Below are positions 35,456-45,010 of a DNA stretch of 64,000 bases, piece by piece. A model generated the notes under the pieces. It was given only the letters and a program-made list of their open reading frames with translations. It did no database searches and was not told where the DNA came from. The stretch spans positions 1 to 64,000 of the forward strand of contig CALWNP010000001.1 in assembly GCA_944382835.1 (NCBI GenBank), in the 5' to 3' direction. This stretch comes from an uncultured Gemmiger sp. (lineage in GTDB: Bacteria > Bacillota > Clostridia > Oscillospirales > Ruminococcaceae). Within the stretch, counting starts at the first letter, position 1; each line of letters begins with the position of its first letter. The position numbers were made by a program, and so were the translations under genes.

Positions 35456-35782
35456 TCAGAACACCACCTGTACCAGAACCATGTACAGGGCGGTTCCGGC
35501 TGCAATGCTCAGCAGGGTGTTGTGTTTCCACAGGTGCAGCCCCACCACCACCGCACCGGCCAGCAGCTCCGGCAGTCCATGGCTGGCGCCCCACAGATCC
35601 ACATTGCGCAGACAGTAGATCACCAGCATCCCCATGATGGCACAGGGCAGCACCCGGGCCAGGTAAAGGATGATCCGTGGGGTGGGGCGTCCCCCGCCGA
35701 AGGCCGCAAAGGGCAAAAATCGCAGCACCGCCGTCACCCCGGCGATGACCGCCACCAGCAAAACACTGTGCAGTTCAGCCAT
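35456..35782 (-). CDS. azlD: AzlD-family small permease subunit
   Basis: A 108-residue, four-helix membrane protein (for example AELHSVLLVAVIAGVTAVLR and the RVLPCAIMGMLVIYCLRN segment) of the AzlD family. It pairs with AzlC to export branched-chain amino acids and analogues. It overlaps azlC by 8 bases, so the two are translated together. Confidence 0.9.
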   Translation of the reverse strand: MAELHSVLLVAVIAGVTAVLRFLPFAAFGGGRPTPRIILYLARVLPCAIMGMLVIYCLRNVDLWGASHGLPELLAGAVVVGLHLWKHNTLLSIAAGTALYMVLVQVVF

Positions 35783-36479
35783 GGGCGGCCTCCTTCCGGC
35801 GCTCCAGCCAGGGGCGCAGCAGGATCAGCAGCAGGGTCATCAGGACCATGGCGGGAATCAGGAAATCCGACGGGCCAAAGACCGCCAGGCAGACCAGGGA
35901 GGCTCCCAGCCCCACCAGGGCCGCCGTGTGATCCTGGCTGCCCCGCCACTGTTCGGTAAAGACCACCAAGAAGAGGGAGGTCATGGAGAAATCAATCCCG
36001 GTGGCATCAAAGGGTAGGGCCTGGCCCACCAGCGCCCCCAGCACGCTGCCCGTCACCCAGTAGATGTGATCCAGAAGCGAGATGAGAAAAAACACCCACC
36101 GGCGGTCCAGATCAGCCGGCGGGTCCTTGCTGCACACCAGGGAATAGGTCTCGTCGGTGAGGGCAAAGATCAGATAGGGCTTGACCGGTCCCATTCCCCG
36201 ATACCGCTCCAGCATGGACACCCCGTAGAAGAGATGCCGGGCGTTGACCATCAGGGTCATCAGCGCCGCCGAGATCAGCGAGGCGCCGCCGGCCAGCAGG
36301 TCAATGGCCACATACTGCATCGACCCGGCGTAGATCAGTGCCCCCATGGCGAAGGCCCAGCCCACGCCGTAGCCCTTGCTTTGCAGCAGCACACCAAACC
36401 CCAGTCCCAGCACCAGATACCCCGCCATCACCGGCAGGGTCTGGAGCAGGGCATATTTTACCGTTTTCATCCCAAGCAT
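35775..36479 (-). CDS. azlC: AzlC-family branched-chain amino acid exporter
   Basis: A 234-residue membrane protein with the AzlC hallmarks: LPVMAGYLVLGLGFGVLLQSKG near the start, YAGSMQYVAIDLLAGGAS, TLMVNARHLFYGVSMLERY and FALTDETYSL. Forms the large subunit of the AzlCD exporter. The ATG at 36479 has AAAGGA close upstream; a second ATG at 36470 is possible. Confidence 0.92.
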   Translation of the reverse strand: MLGMKTVKYALLQTLPVMAGYLVLGLGFGVLLQSKGYGVGWAFAMGALIYAGSMQYVAIDLLAGGASLISAALMTLMVNARHLFYGVSMLERYRGMGPVKPYLIFALTDETYSLVCSKDPPADLDRRWVFFLISLLDHIYWVTGSVLGALVGQALPFDATGIDFSMTSLFLVVFTEQWRGSQDHTAALVGLGASLVCLAVFGPSDFLIPAMVLMTLLLILLRPWLERRKEAAHG

Positions 36480-36508
36480 ACATCCTTTGTTCCAACAGTG
36501 TCCCAGAA

Positions 36509-36537
36509 ATTATAGCACATCCATTTTGACGTTTCAA
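36509..36537 (-). promoter_or_regulatory. Promoter of azlCD
   Basis: Minus strand -35 TTGAAA (36537-36532), 17-base spacer, perfect -10 TATAAT (36514-36509). The -35 overlaps the end of the YkvI-like gene. Confidence 0.75.
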
Positions 36538-37553
36538 CGCCGGGGCCGGGCCGAAACTGCCAACCCCGCGGCCAGCAGCAGCCCCAGCCAGCCGATCACC
36601 GGGTACAGCGCCCCCACCAGCCGGGAAAAGGGCAGGGCCGAGCAGCCCCAACCCATCAGCGCCACCCCCACCCGCCGGGCCGGCGGGCAGGGGTTCTTTC
36701 CGGTTCCGGCACAGGCCGACCAGAGCAGCGGCACCGCGGTGGTGTAGACCCCCACGGCCAGTACCGGTGCCGCCAGCCCCGCGGCCACCGGCCAGAGCAG
36801 ACTGGCCAGGGCCACCGCCGGCGCCTCCTGTGCCAGCACCTGGGGGTGGGTGCACAGCGCCAGGTGCAACAGCAGCACCGCCGCCCCGAACCCACCGCAG
36901 CCCAGCACCGCCGCCAGACGGGCTTCCCGCTGTCTCCTCTCCCCCGCCGGCAGGCTGCCGGACAGCGCCAGCAGAAAGGGAGCCAGCAGCAAGCCATTGT
37001 AGCCCCCGTAGTTCAAAGCGCTGAGCCACCACACCCGGCCTGCCCGAGGCAGGTTCTGGGGAAGCTCCGGCCAGGGAGGCGCGGTCCCCAGCAGGGCCGC
37101 CCCGGCGGTGAGCAGCACAAAGACCACAATCACCGGCCCCGCCAGCCCCAGCACCCGGGTCAGCCGGTCCAGCCCGGTCAGGACGCTGCCCAAGGTCAGG
37201 CAGAGCATGGCGGTGCGTCCCCAGAAGGCCGGAAGCCCCACCGCCTGTTCCAGCAAGGCCCCCGCCCCGGCCAGCATCACCCCGTAGACCCCCAGGCAGA
37301 CCACCGGCATCAGCCGCTGCAGCAGCTGGCCCAGCACGGGGCCGCAGCAGGCGGAGAAACTTCCCCGCAGCGGCACCGCAGCCGCCAGAGGCACCAGCAC
37401 CATCAGCATCAGCCCAGCCCCCAGGGCCCCGCGCAGCGGGCCGTAGGCGGAAAAAAACTGCACCACCTCCTGCCCGCTGGCAAACCCCGCTCCGATCAGG
37501 CACCCCACCACAGCCCCCGCCACCGACAGGGTCTGCCGCCTCTCTTTGTCCAA
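36534..37553 (-). CDS. YkvI-like membrane transporter (APC/LeuT-fold)
   Basis: A 339-residue protein with about ten membrane helices. The first helix carries the unwound LeuT-type segment GAVVGCLIGAGFASGQEVVQFF, typical of the YkvI family; the substrate is unknown. I prefer the TTG at 37553 (DKERRQTLS start) because earlier in-frame ATGs (37598, 37607) fall before the dnaK terminator and lack a ribosome site. The GGGGGTG near the TTG is part of that terminator stem, so expression may depend on whether the hairpin forms. Confidence 0.78.
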   Translation of the reverse strand: MDKERRQTLSVAGAVVGCLIGAGFASGQEVVQFFSAYGPLRGALGAGLMLMVLVPLAAAVPLRGSFSACCGPVLGQLLQRLMPVVCLGVYGVMLAGAGALLEQAVGLPAFWGRTAMLCLTLGSVLTGLDRLTRVLGLAGPVIVVFVLLTAGAALLGTAPPWPELPQNLPRAGRVWWLSALNYGGYNGLLLAPFLLALSGSLPAGERRQREARLAAVLGCGGFGAAVLLLHLALCTHPQVLAQEAPAVALASLLWPVAAGLAAPVLAVGVYTTAVPLLWSACAGTGKNPCPPARRVGVALMGWGCSALPFSRLVGALYPVIGWLGLLLAAGLAVSARPRR

Positions 37554-37590
37554 AAAATCACCCCCGTCCCAGCCTATGCCGGGACGGGGG
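37554..37590 (-). terminator. Terminator of the dnaK paralogue, abutting the YkvI start
   Basis: Minus strand CACCCCCGTCCC pairs with GGGACGGGGGTG and is followed by ATTTTTTG. The T run runs directly into the TTG start of the next gene. Confidence 0.8.
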
Positions 37591-37619
37591 TGTTTCATGT
37601 GTTGCAATCTTGGGGATTT

Positions 37620-39419
37620 TTACCGCTGTTGGGAACGGCGGGCCTGTTCCTCGCTCTCCCACCGGGTGACCAGGTCCCCGGCCAGGGATGCCAGGGCTTC
37701 CCGCGCCGTGTTGAGGGCGGCGGTGTCCTGCGGGGTCATCTTCTCCGCCTTTTTGTGGCGGGCCGCCCGTTCCAGGTTCCGCACTCCCTCCTTGATCCGG
37801 GAGCGGCTCTCCCGGTCCAGTTCCTTGCCGGTCTTGCTGCCCAGCGCCGAGTTCACCCGGTAGAGCATGCTCTCCGCCGCGTTGAGGGCCTCGATGGCAG
37901 CCTTGCGCTCGGCATCCTGGCTGGCATACATGGCGGCATCCCGCATGGCCCGCTGGATCTGCTCCTCGCTGAGGTTGGAGGTGCCCGAAATGGTAATGCT
38001 CTGTTCCTTGCCGGTGTCCAGGTCCTTGGCGCTGACCTTGACGATGCCGTTGGCGTCGATGTCAAAGGTCACCTCGATCTGGGGCACCCCGGCCCAGGCA
38101 CGCTTGATCCCCCGCAGGGTGAAGGTGCCCAGCAGCTTGTTGTCCTTGGCAAATTCCCGCTCGCCCTGGAGCACCTTGATTTCCACCGTGCTCTGGAAGG
38201 GAGCGGCCGTGGTAAAGACCTTGGAAAACCGAGTGGGGATGGTGGAGTTGCGCTCAATCAGGTGGGTGGCCACCCCGCCCACCGTCTCGATGGAGAGGGT
38301 CAGCGGGGTCACATCCATCAGCAGCAGGCTCTCCCCGCCCGAGGCCAGCACCTCGCCGCCCAGGCGTCCGCCCTGCACCGCCGCCCCCAGTGCCACACAT
38401 TCGTCGGGGTTCAGCGCCTTGGAGGGTTCCAGGTCAATCATCCGCATGACCTTGGCCTGCACCGCCGGGATGCGGGTGGACCCACCCACCAGCAGCACCT
38501 GGTCTAGGTCGTTGGCAGCCAGCCCGGCATCCTGCAGGGCGTTGCGCACCGGCAGAGCGGTGCGCTCCACCAGATCGGCGGTCAGCTGGTCAAAGTGGGA
38601 CCGGGTCAGCACCGCCTCCAGATGGAGCGGTCCCTGGGGGCCCACCGTGATAAAGGGCAGATTGATCTCGGTCCGGGTGGCCACCGAGAGCTCCTTCTTG
38701 GCTTTTTCGGCCTCCTCCCGGATCCGCTGCATCGCCACCATGTCCCGGCTGAGGTCCACCCCGTGCTGGTTCTGGAACTCCTGTACCAGCCAATCGGCGA
38801 TGCGGGCATCAAAATCATCCCCGCCCAGATGGTTGTCCCCGCAGGTGGCCAGCACCTGGACGATGCCGTCCCCGATCTGGATCAGCGAGACATCAAAGGT
38901 GCCGCCGCCCAGATCGTAGACCATCACCGTCTGGGCCTTGCCGTTGTCCAAGCCGTAGGCCAGGGCGGCAGCGGTGGGTTCGTTGATGATCCGCCGGACA
39001 TTGAGCCCGGCAATCCGCCCGGCATCCTTGGTGGCCTGGCGCTGGGCATCGTTGAAATAGGCCGGCACCGTGATCACCGCCTCGGTCACCGGTTCGCCCA
39101 GATAGGCCTCGGCGTCGGCGCGCAGCTTTTGCAGGATCAGCGCGCTGATCTCCTGCGGCGTATAGCATTTGCCGTCGATGGGGATGCGGGTTTCCTCCCC
39201 CATCTTGCGCTTGACGCTGCTGATGGTGCGAGGGGCATTGGTCACGGCCTGGCGCTTGGCCGGCTCCCCCACCAGGCGCTCCCCGGCCTTGGTAAAGGCC
39301 ACCACCGAAGGGGTGGTGCGCTGGCCCTCGGCGTTGGGGATCACGACCGGTTTGCCGCCCTCCACCACCGCGACACAGCTGTTGGTGGTGCCAAGATCAA
39401 TTCCGATGATTTTGCTCAT
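37620..39419 (-). CDS. Solitary DnaK/Hsp70 paralogue
   Basis: An Hsp70 chaperone, 599 residues. The ATPase domain has [44 protein letters not shown] and [13 protein letters not shown]; the substrate domain has [18 protein letters not shown]. The C-terminus is short and basic ([10 protein letters not shown]) and lacks the Gly-rich EEVD-like tail of housekeeping DnaK. There is no hrcA, grpE, dnaJ or CIRCE element nearby. It is therefore probably a second, specialised Hsp70, though a sole DnaK moved from its operon is possible. ATG 39419 is supported by family alignment. Confidence 0.93.
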   Translation of the reverse strand: MSKIIGIDLGTTNSCVAVVEGGKPVVIPNAEGQRTTPSVVAFTKAGERLVGEPAKRQAVTNAPRTISSVKRKMGEETRIPIDGKCYTPQEISALILQKLRADAEAYLGEPVTEAVITVPAYFNDAQRQATKDAGRIAGLNVRRIINEPTAAALAYGLDNGKAQTVMVYDLGGGTFDVSLIQIGDGIVQVLATCGDNHLGGDDFDARIADWLVQEFQNQHGVDLSRDMVAMQRIREEAEKAKKELSVATRTEINLPFITVGPQGPLHLEAVLTRSHFDQLTADLVERTALPVRNALQDAGLAANDLDQVLLVGGSTRIPAVQAKVMRMIDLEPSKALNPDECVALGAAVQGGRLGGEVLASGGESLLLMDVTPLTLSIETVGGVATHLIERNSTIPTRFSKVFTTAAPFQSTVEIKVLQGEREFAKDNKLLGTFTLRGIKRAWAGVPQIEVTFDIDANGIVKVSAKDLDTGKEQSITISGTSNLSEEQIQRAMRDAAMYASQDAERKAAIEALNAAESMLYRVNSALGSKTGKELDRESRSRIKEGVRNLERAARHKKAEKMTPQDTAALNTAREALASLAGDLVTRWESEEQARRSQQR

Positions 39420-39548
39420 TCCTGCAAGGTCCTTTCCTGAACAATAAGGGATCTGCTTTCCCTGCATTCCGGTTTTATTGTATCGCGGAAAGAACCGCAA
39501 TGTGTTGCAAATTCGTAAACTCTCTGCGAAAAACCCCCGTCCTGCCGG

Positions 39549-39577
39549 TTGACGGGGCGGTTTTGGGGTGGTATAGT
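39549..39577 (+). promoter_or_regulatory. Promoter of hisB-glyA
   Basis: -35 TTGACG (39549-39554), 17-base spacer, -10 TATAGT (39572-39577), leaving a leader of about 95 bases. Confidence 0.7.
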
Positions 39578-39678
39578 CTGTATATGCTCTTTAGCCGATT
39601 AAAGCATTCCCGCCGGGAGGCCGGCTTTTGGAGCATACATTGCCCCGGCGCACCGCCGCGGGAAAGAGAGGGACTGTG

Positions 39679-40266
39679 ATGGAACGCATAGCAACGGTGA
39701 CCCGCAACACCCGGGAAACCCAAATTACCCTGACATTGAACCTGGACGGCAGTGGTAAGACCGATCTGCACAGCGGCATCGGCTTTTTTGACCACATGCT
39801 GGACGGGTTTGCCCGCCACGGCCTGTTTGACCTGCAGCTGCAGTGTCAGGGGGATCTGGTTGTGGACTGCCATCACACCATCGAGGATACCGGCATTGCG
39901 CTGGGCACCGCCATCCGGCAGGCCCTGGGGGACAAGGCCGGCATCCGGCGGTACGGCAGCTGCATGCTGCCCATGGATGAAACCCTGGCCCTGTGCGCGG
40001 TGGACCTGGGCGGGCGGCCCTACCTGGTGTATGACGCCGCCTTTGCCGGGCCCAGCTGCGGCGGGATGGACACCCAGATGGCGCGGGAGTTTTTCTACGC
40101 CATCAGCTACGCCGCCATGATGAACCTGCATCTGAAGGTGCTGTACGGCGAAAACGACCACCACAAGCTGGAGGCGATGTTCAAGGCCTTTGCCAAGGCG
40201 CTGGACGCGGCCACCCAGAAGGATGAACGGATCCAGGGGGTTCTGTCCACCAAGGGAACCCTGTGA
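39679..40266 (+). CDS. hisB: Imidazoleglycerol-phosphate dehydratase
   Basis: Histidine biosynthesis step 6 enzyme, 195 residues, monofunctional form. Metal-binding motifs are visible: [31 protein letters not shown] and the second-half [21 protein letters not shown] 39679 has a GAGAGG ribosome site. No other his gene is adjacent, so this is a dispersed his gene. It is followed by glyA after 49 bases. Confidence 0.96.
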   Translation: MERIATVTRNTRETQITLTLNLDGSGKTDLHSGIGFFDHMLDGFARHGLFDLQLQCQGDLVVDCHHTIEDTGIALGTAIRQALGDKAGIRRYGSCMLPMDETLALCAVDLGGRPYLVYDAAFAGPSCGGMDTQMAREFFYAISYAAMMNLHLKVLYGENDHHKLEAMFKAFAKALDAATQKDERIQGVLSTKGTL

Positions 40267-40315
40267 GGACCGGTTTCAGAAGACCAACTTTTGTATTGAC
40301 GAGAGGAGTGTAAGT

Positions 40316-41569
40316 ATGTACCAGGATATGATGGACACCATTGGTTTTGTCTGCGGCCAGGACCCCGAGGTGGGGGCCGCCATGAACCGCGAGCTGGAAC
40401 GTCAGCGCCAGAACATCGAACTAATCGCCAGCGAAAACATTGTCTCCCCCGCTGTCATGGCTGCCATGGGCAGCGTGCTCACCAACAAATATGCCGAAGG
40501 CTATCCCGGCCACCGGTACTACGGCGGCTGCCGCTATGTGGATGAGGTGGAGAACATCGCCATCCAGCGGGCCTGCCAGCTCTTCGGCGCCAAGTACGCC
40601 AACGTCCAGCCCCATTCCGGCGCCCAGGCCAACCTGGCCGTCTACTTTGCCCTGCTGGATGTGGGGGACACCGTCATGGGGATGGATCTGTCCCAGGGCG
40701 GCCACCTGACCCATGGTTCCCCGGTGAACATGAGCGGCAAGAACTACAACTTTGTTGCCTACGGCGTGGGCGAGGACGGCCGCATCGACTACGATGCCCT
40801 GGCCAAACAGGTCAGCAAGGTCCGGCCCAAGCTGCTGGTGGCCGGTGCCTCGGCCTATCCCCGGGCCATTGACTTTGCCCGCCTGGCCGAGATTGCCCAT
40901 GGCTACGGCGCCATGCTGATGGTGGATATGGCCCACATCGCCGGTCTGGTGGCCGGCGGCGTGCACCAGAACCCGGTGCCCTACGCCGACGTGGTGACCA
41001 CCACCACCCACAAGACCCTGCGCGGGCCCCGGGGCGGCCTGATCCTGACCAACAACCCCTACCTGATCAAGCGGATCAACTCGGCCATCTTCCCCGGCAC
41101 CCAGGGCGGCCCGCTGGAGCACATCATCGCCGCCAAGGCGGTCTGCTTCGGGGAGGCGCTGCAGCCCTCCTTCCGGGAGTACGCCCAGAAGATCGTCGCC
41201 AACGCCGCCGCCATGGCCGATGCCCTGACTGCCCGCGGCGTCAAGCTGGTTTCGGGGGGCACCGACAACCACCTGCTGCTCATTGACCTTTCGGATGAGG
41301 ACTGCACCGGCAAGGATCTGGAGCACAACTTGGACGAGGTGCACATCACCGCCAACAAGAACACCGTTCCCGGCGAGAAGCGCAGCCCCTTCGTGACCAG
41401 CGGCGTCCGGGTGGGCACCCCCGCCGTGACCACCCGCGGCATGGGTCCCGAGGAGATGAAGGTCATCGCCGACTGCATTGCCGACTGCATCTTTGACTTT
41501 GACAACCGCAAGGAAGCGGTGGCATCCACGGTAGCCGATCTGGTGGCCCGGTTCCCGCTGTACGAATAA
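40316..41569 (+). CDS. glyA: Serine hydroxymethyltransferase
   Basis: PLP enzyme that interconverts serine and glycine with tetrahydrofolate, 417 residues. PLP-binding Lys is K233 in [15 protein letters not shown]. Other family landmarks are [32 protein letters not shown] and [16 protein letters not shown] 40316 has GAGAGGAG upstream. Likely co-transcribed with hisB. Confidence 0.98.
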   Translation: MYQDMMDTIGFVCGQDPEVGAAMNRELERQRQNIELIASENIVSPAVMAAMGSVLTNKYAEGYPGHRYYGGCRYVDEVENIAIQRACQLFGAKYANVQPHSGAQANLAVYFALLDVGDTVMGMDLSQGGHLTHGSPVNMSGKNYNFVAYGVGEDGRIDYDALAKQVSKVRPKLLVAGASAYPRAIDFARLAEIAHGYGAMLMVDMAHIAGLVAGGVHQNPVPYADVVTTTTHKTLRGPRGGLILTNNPYLIKRINSAIFPGTQGGPLEHIIAAKAVCFGEALQPSFREYAQKIVANAAAMADALTARGVKLVSGGTDNHLLLIDLSDEDCTGKDLEHNLDEVHITANKNTVPGEKRSPFVTSGVRVGTPAVTTRGMGPEEMKVIADCIADCIFDFDNRKEAVASTVADLVARFPLYE

Positions 41570-41587
41570 TCCTCTCAACTGCTGATG

Positions 41588-41616
41588 GCCCTGCCGGAAC
41601 CCCCGGCAGGGCTTTT
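41588..41616 (+). terminator. Terminator of glyA
   Basis: GCCCTGCCGG (41588-41597) pairs with CCGGCAGGGC (41603-41612), followed by TTTT. Confidence 0.85.
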
Positions 41617-41665
41617 GTATTTGTAAAAACCCTTTATTTTGCTACCCAAAGACTGGAAAACTGTG

Positions 41666-41671
41666 TATAAT
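41666..41671 (+). promoter_or_regulatory. Possible -10 of the CapA-like gene
   Basis: Perfect TATAAT about 65 bases before the start; the -35 is not clear. Confidence 0.45.
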
Positions 41672-41737
41672 AGAGATAGTTTCTTTTTCTGGGGCGACCC
41701 GCCTCGTCTAATTTGACTGATAACAAAAGGATCTTTT

Positions 41738-42907
41738 ATGAAAACCAATTTATCCAAACTGACCGCCCTGGCCTGTGCTGCCGGGATGGCCCTTGCCCTG
41801 ACCGGCTGCCTGCGGGGGGACCAGGGCACCGTGATCGGCGCGGTCCCCACCCCCACGCCGACGGCCACACCGGAATCCACCCCTAAACCCACACCCGAGG
41901 CCACCCCCACCCCGGCCAACTGGCACACCATCGAGGCCGCCAGCCCCGACAGCGTCACCCTGGCCTTCACCGGCGATGTGAACTTTGCCGACGACGGGGA
42001 GATCATGGCAAACTATCTCGGCAGCGGCCGCACCGATTTTTCCGAGAACTTCTCGGCGGATCTGCTGGCCGAGATGCAGGGCGCCGACCTGCTCTTCTGC
42101 AACAATGAGTTCTGCATCTCCGACCGGGGCGAGCCCCTGGAAGGCAAAGAAGACACCTTCCGCGCCGCCTCCGCCGATACCGGATACTGGCAGGCTGTGG
42201 GTGCCGACATCGTCTCGCTGGCCAACAACCATGTGGGAGACTTTGGGCTGGATGCCCTGACCGATACCCTGGACAATCTCTCGGCCGCCGGCATCGCCAC
42301 GGTGGGGGCCGGGCGCAACCTGGCCGAGGCCCAGCAGGCCCAGTACTACCAGGTCAACGGGATGACCATCGCCTTTGTGGCGGCCACCCGGGTGGAAAGT
42401 GATGTCCTGACCCCGCAGGCCACCGCCGACAGCCCCGGGGTGCTCTATGCTTATGACCCCGCCGAAACCCTGGACGCCATCCGTCAGGCCAAGGAAAATG
42501 CCGATTTTGTCGTTGTCAGCCTCCACTGGGGCACCGACGGGACCACCGATCTGGAACAGGAGCAGATCGACCTGGCCACCGCCTGTGCCGACGCCGGCGC
42601 CGACCTGATTGTGGGTTCCCATCCCAACCTGCTGCAGGGGGCCGGCTGGCGGGGAGATGTGCCGGTCTTTTACAGCCTGGGCAACTTCTGGTTCAACATG
42701 GAGGTGGACAACACCGCCCTGCTGAAGGTCACCCTGCGCAGCCCCGATGATTTCAGCTGCCAGATTCTGCCCTGCCAGCAGCAGAGCGGCACCACCGGGT
42801 TGCTGACCGACGAGACCGACCGCGGCTGGGTGCTGACCACCATGAACGACGCCATGGAGGAGGGCGCCTACCTGGACGGCGACGGCATCCTGCAGCACGC
42901 CGAGTAA
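41738..42907 (+). CDS. CapA-family metallophosphoesterase-like lipoprotein
   Basis: A 389-residue surface lipoprotein: signal peptide with lipobox LTGC (Cys24), then a Pro/Thr-rich linker (about 36-60). A PGA_cap (CapA/Wza-like) domain follows with FTGDVNFADDGE, FCNNEFCISDRG, SLANNHVGDFG, SLHWGTDG and VGSHPNLLQG. The family includes poly-gamma-glutamate capsule proteins but also enzymes of unknown role. No capB/capC is near, so a capsule function is not implied. Confidence 0.88.
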   Translation: MKTNLSKLTALACAAGMALALTGCLRGDQGTVIGAVPTPTPTATPESTPKPTPEATPTPANWHTIEAASPDSVTLAFTGDVNFADDGEIMANYLGSGRTDFSENFSADLLAEMQGADLLFCNNEFCISDRGEPLEGKEDTFRAASADTGYWQAVGADIVSLANNHVGDFGLDALTDTLDNLSAAGIATVGAGRNLAEAQQAQYYQVNGMTIAFVAATRVESDVLTPQATADSPGVLYAYDPAETLDAIRQAKENADFVVVSLHWGTDGTTDLEQEQIDLATACADAGADLIVGSHPNLLQGAGWRGDVPVFYSLGNFWFNMEVDNTALLKVTLRSPDDFSCQILPCQQQSGTTGLLTDETDRGWVLTTMNDAMEEGAYLDGDGILQHAE

Positions 42908-42921
42908 CCCCTACATAACAG

Positions 42922-42955
42922 ACAAGGGACGGGAACACTTCCCGTCCCTTGTTTT
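42922..42955 (+). terminator. Terminator of the CapA-like gene
   Basis: ACAAGGGACGGGAA and TTCCCGTCCCTTGT form a perfect 14-bp stem with a 3-base loop, followed by TTTT. Confidence 0.9.
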
Positions 42956-42965
42956 GGGCCTGGGG

Positions 42966-43238
42966 TCAGCCGTAGGGCGCCTCTCTGCGCCAGCGCGCCA
43001 GCCGTTCCACCGTCTCATCGTCCTCCACCCAGCCCTCGGTTTTGCTGGGCTTGGCGTTGGGGGCGTAGCTCTGCTGAACGCCGGGGCACTGCCCTTTCAG
43101 GTAGGCCTTGGCCAGCCGCTGCCGGTCCGGCAGGGTATGGCGCAAAAATCCATCCTCCCGGGGCACCCTGCCCCGCAGGTCGATGGCGTTGTCCGCCCGG
43201 TTCGGGTTCTCCGGTCCGCTGTGCTGCGTGTTCTTCAT
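42966..43238 (-). CDS. Small hydrophilic protein of unknown function (90 residues)
   Basis: I do not recognise this gene. It starts MKNTQHSGPENPN and is rich in Arg, Asp, Asn and Pro, with no membrane helix or metal motif. GGGAGGTG lies 8 bases before ATG 43238. It converges with the CapA-like gene and ends just past that terminator. A strong palindrome (43252-43279) lies immediately upstream and its 3' arm runs into the ribosome site on this strand. Codon use is like that of its neighbours. The ribosome site and lack of a better alternative frame make it probably real. Confidence 0.65.
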   Translation of the reverse strand: MKNTQHSGPENPNRADNAIDLRGRVPREDGFLRHTLPDRQRLAKAYLKGQCPGVQQSYAPNAKPSKTEGWVEDDETVERLARWRREAPYG

Positions 43239-43251
43239 GGTTATCACACCT

Positions 43252-43279
43252 CCCTGTCTCCCCGCGGGGAGATCCAGGG
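43252..43279. repeat. GC-rich inverted repeat before the 90-residue orphan gene
   Basis: TCTCCCCGCGGGGAGA is a perfect 16-bp palindrome (43257-43272), flanked by CCCTG and CAGGG, which extend the stem past a 2-base bulge. On the minus strand the 3' arm overlaps the GGGAGG ribosome site of the orphan gene. Confidence 0.6.
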
Positions 43280-43324
43280 TTAGTGTGCGCCGCCGAGGCT
43301 CCGGTATCCAAACGCCGGAAAATA

Positions 43325-43333
43325 TGCTATACT
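43325..43333 (+). promoter_or_regulatory. Extended -10 promoter of the NdpA-like gene
   Basis: TGC-TATACT (TGn plus -10), 32 bases before the start; no good -35. Confidence 0.5.
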
Positions 43334-43364
43334 GAAAGCCAGTCCAAAAGAAGGAGCAACATCC

Positions 43365-44369
43365 ATGGAAGTCAAGCTGAACCAAGTCATCTATCATATT
43401 CTGGACAACGGCGCCTCCGAGCCGCTGCTCTCCGACCGGCCGATGGATCTGGACGCCGATCTTTACGACTATTTCATCACCTGCATCGAGAAGGCCTTTG
43501 CCACCGATGACGGCAAGAACTGCCGTTTTCTGCCCGACTCCGCCTTTTTGCAGGAGATGCAGGCCAACCAGGATTTCATCGATCTCTCCCGCCGGATTGC
43601 CGGGGTGATCTTTGACCAGATGCTGCAATACCCTGCCATCCCCGCCGGGGACCTGGCGGTGGCGGATTTCACCGCCGACGGGGTTCCCTTTTATGCGGTG
43701 CTCAAGCTGAACTACCGCCCCGGCTTCACCCATCTGACCAACGAATTGGGCAACGGCCGGTGCAGCACCATCGCCCCCCAGCGCACCCTGCTGCCCGGCA
43801 GCGGAAAGGCGGACGAGGCCGCCCTCATCGACCGGGCCAACCTGACCATCCGGCTGATTGAAAAGAAATACCAGCTGGATGAAAAGAAGGATTTCTATCT
43901 GTCCAGCCGGGTCTTTTCCTGTGCCCAGGCCCTGCCCGAGAAGGAAAAGCTGAAGGCGGTGTGCGAGACCGCCGTGGCCGCGGTCCAGCAGGCCTACCCC
44001 GAGCCGGAATCCCTGGAGGATGTACCTCCTTTTGACGGCGGCACCGAGACGGCGGTGGAGCTGATGGTGCGCAACCAGGCGGTGGACAACACCATTGCAG
44101 TGGAGGATGTGCGTGCCCGGATGGAAGAAAACTACCCCCTGGCGGTGCCCGCCTTTGAGCAAGCTCTGGCCGAAACCGGCGTGGAGGCCAACGACCGGGT
44201 CACCGTCTCCCCCGCCCGGATCCGCAAGCTGGAAAGCCGCAGTTTCAAGACCGAGAGCGGTATTGAGATCAAGATTCCCGCCGAGCTGTGCAACAGCGAT
44301 GACGCGGTGGAGTTCATCCACAGCGCCACCGGCGGCCTTTCGCTGCTCATCAAGGACGTTCTGGTATAA
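43365..44369 (+). CDS. Nucleoid-associated protein, NdpA (37-kDa) family
   Basis: A 334-residue protein matching the NdpA/YejK family: the N-terminal VKLNQVIYHILDNGASEPLLSD, the VLKLNYRPGFTH strand region and the C-terminal ESGIEIKIPAELCN segment are recognisable. E. coli YejK associates with the nucleoid; the molecular role in Firmicutes is not established. Single gene with a clear terminator. Confidence 0.82.
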   Translation: MEVKLNQVIYHILDNGASEPLLSDRPMDLDADLYDYFITCIEKAFATDDGKNCRFLPDSAFLQEMQANQDFIDLSRRIAGVIFDQMLQYPAIPAGDLAVADFTADGVPFYAVLKLNYRPGFTHLTNELGNGRCSTIAPQRTLLPGSGKADEAALIDRANLTIRLIEKKYQLDEKKDFYLSSRVFSCAQALPEKEKLKAVCETAVAAVQQAYPEPESLEDVPPFDGGTETAVELMVRNQAVDNTIAVEDVRARMEENYPLAVPAFEQALAETGVEANDRVTVSPARIRKLESRSFKTESGIEIKIPAELCNSDDAVEFIHSATGGLSLLIKDVLV

Positions 44370-44371
44370 AA

Positions 44372-44409
44372 ACAGGCCGCAGTCCTCACAAAAGGGGGCT
44401 GCGGCCTGT
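44372..44409 (+). terminator. Terminator of the NdpA-like gene
   Basis: ACAGGCCGCAG pairs with CTGCGGCCTGT; TACTGTTTTACT follows. The opposite side carries an A run for the convergent psiE-like gene. Confidence 0.75.
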
Positions 44410-44415
44410 ACTGTT

Positions 44416-44919
44416 TTACTGGATGGATTCGATCTCGTCCTCGTCGGTCTGCCCGGCTTCCTCCTCCATGTGGGAACGGCCGGAGCCGAAGGAGGGCACA
44501 AAACAGAACTTGCGGATCAGGAAAATCAGCCCGATGGCGGCAACCCCCAGCAGGTTGTCCACCGCGGTGCCGTGGCCCAGAATCATATAGCGGGCAATGG
44601 CGTAGAGCAGCACCTCCAGCGCGCTGCCAGGGCTGTGCTTGGCCAGCATCTTGATGAACTCGATGCCAATGACCAGGTTGAAGGCGTGCCCCAGAAAGGT
44701 CTGGAAGGTATCGGTGTTGTCGCTGCTCCAGAGGGTGAGCATCTCCCGGGCCACCGGAACGGCGCTGATCAGCAGGCCGATCAGCACCAGGCAGGAGAGC
44801 ACCACCTCCAGCAGGCTGGCGGCTTCGGCGATCTGGTCCCGCAGGGCATGTTTGATCCGCTCCTCCATATTATGTACCCGGATCCGGGTAATGCGTCTTG
44901 TTTGAGGGGTGGTTTTCAT
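44416..44919 (-). CDS. psiE: PsiE-family membrane protein
   Basis: A 167-residue protein with four membrane helices and the PsiE core: IGIEFIKMLAKHSPGSALEVLLYAIARYMILGH. This matches the phosphate-starvation-inducible E family, whose function is unknown. The acidic C-terminal tail (EEEAGQTDEDEIESIQ) is a species feature. It is divergent from ktrB. Confidence 0.88.
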   Translation of the reverse strand: MKTTPQTRRITRIRVHNMEERIKHALRDQIAEAASLLEVVLSCLVLIGLLISAVPVAREMLTLWSSDNTDTFQTFLGHAFNLVIGIEFIKMLAKHSPGSALEVLLYAIARYMILGHGTAVDNLLGVAAIGLIFLIRKFCFVPSFGSGRSHMEEEAGQTDEDEIESIQ

Positions 44920-44980
44920 GGGCAGTCCTTTCTTCTCTTAGCCGGCAAACGGTTGCCGCCCGCAGGCGGACCTGTTGTTT

Positions 44981-45010
44981 ATTATACTAGATTCCCTGTG
45001 GCCTTGTCAC
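44981..45010 (-). promoter_or_regulatory. Promoter of the psiE-like gene
   Basis: Minus strand -35 GTGACA (45010-45005), 18-base spacer, perfect -10 TATAAT (44986-44981). Confidence 0.65.

Noticed and set aside
41738-42907. Capsule biosynthesis locus based on the CapA-like gene
   Set aside because: No capB, capC or other polyglutamate genes are near; the family is broad.
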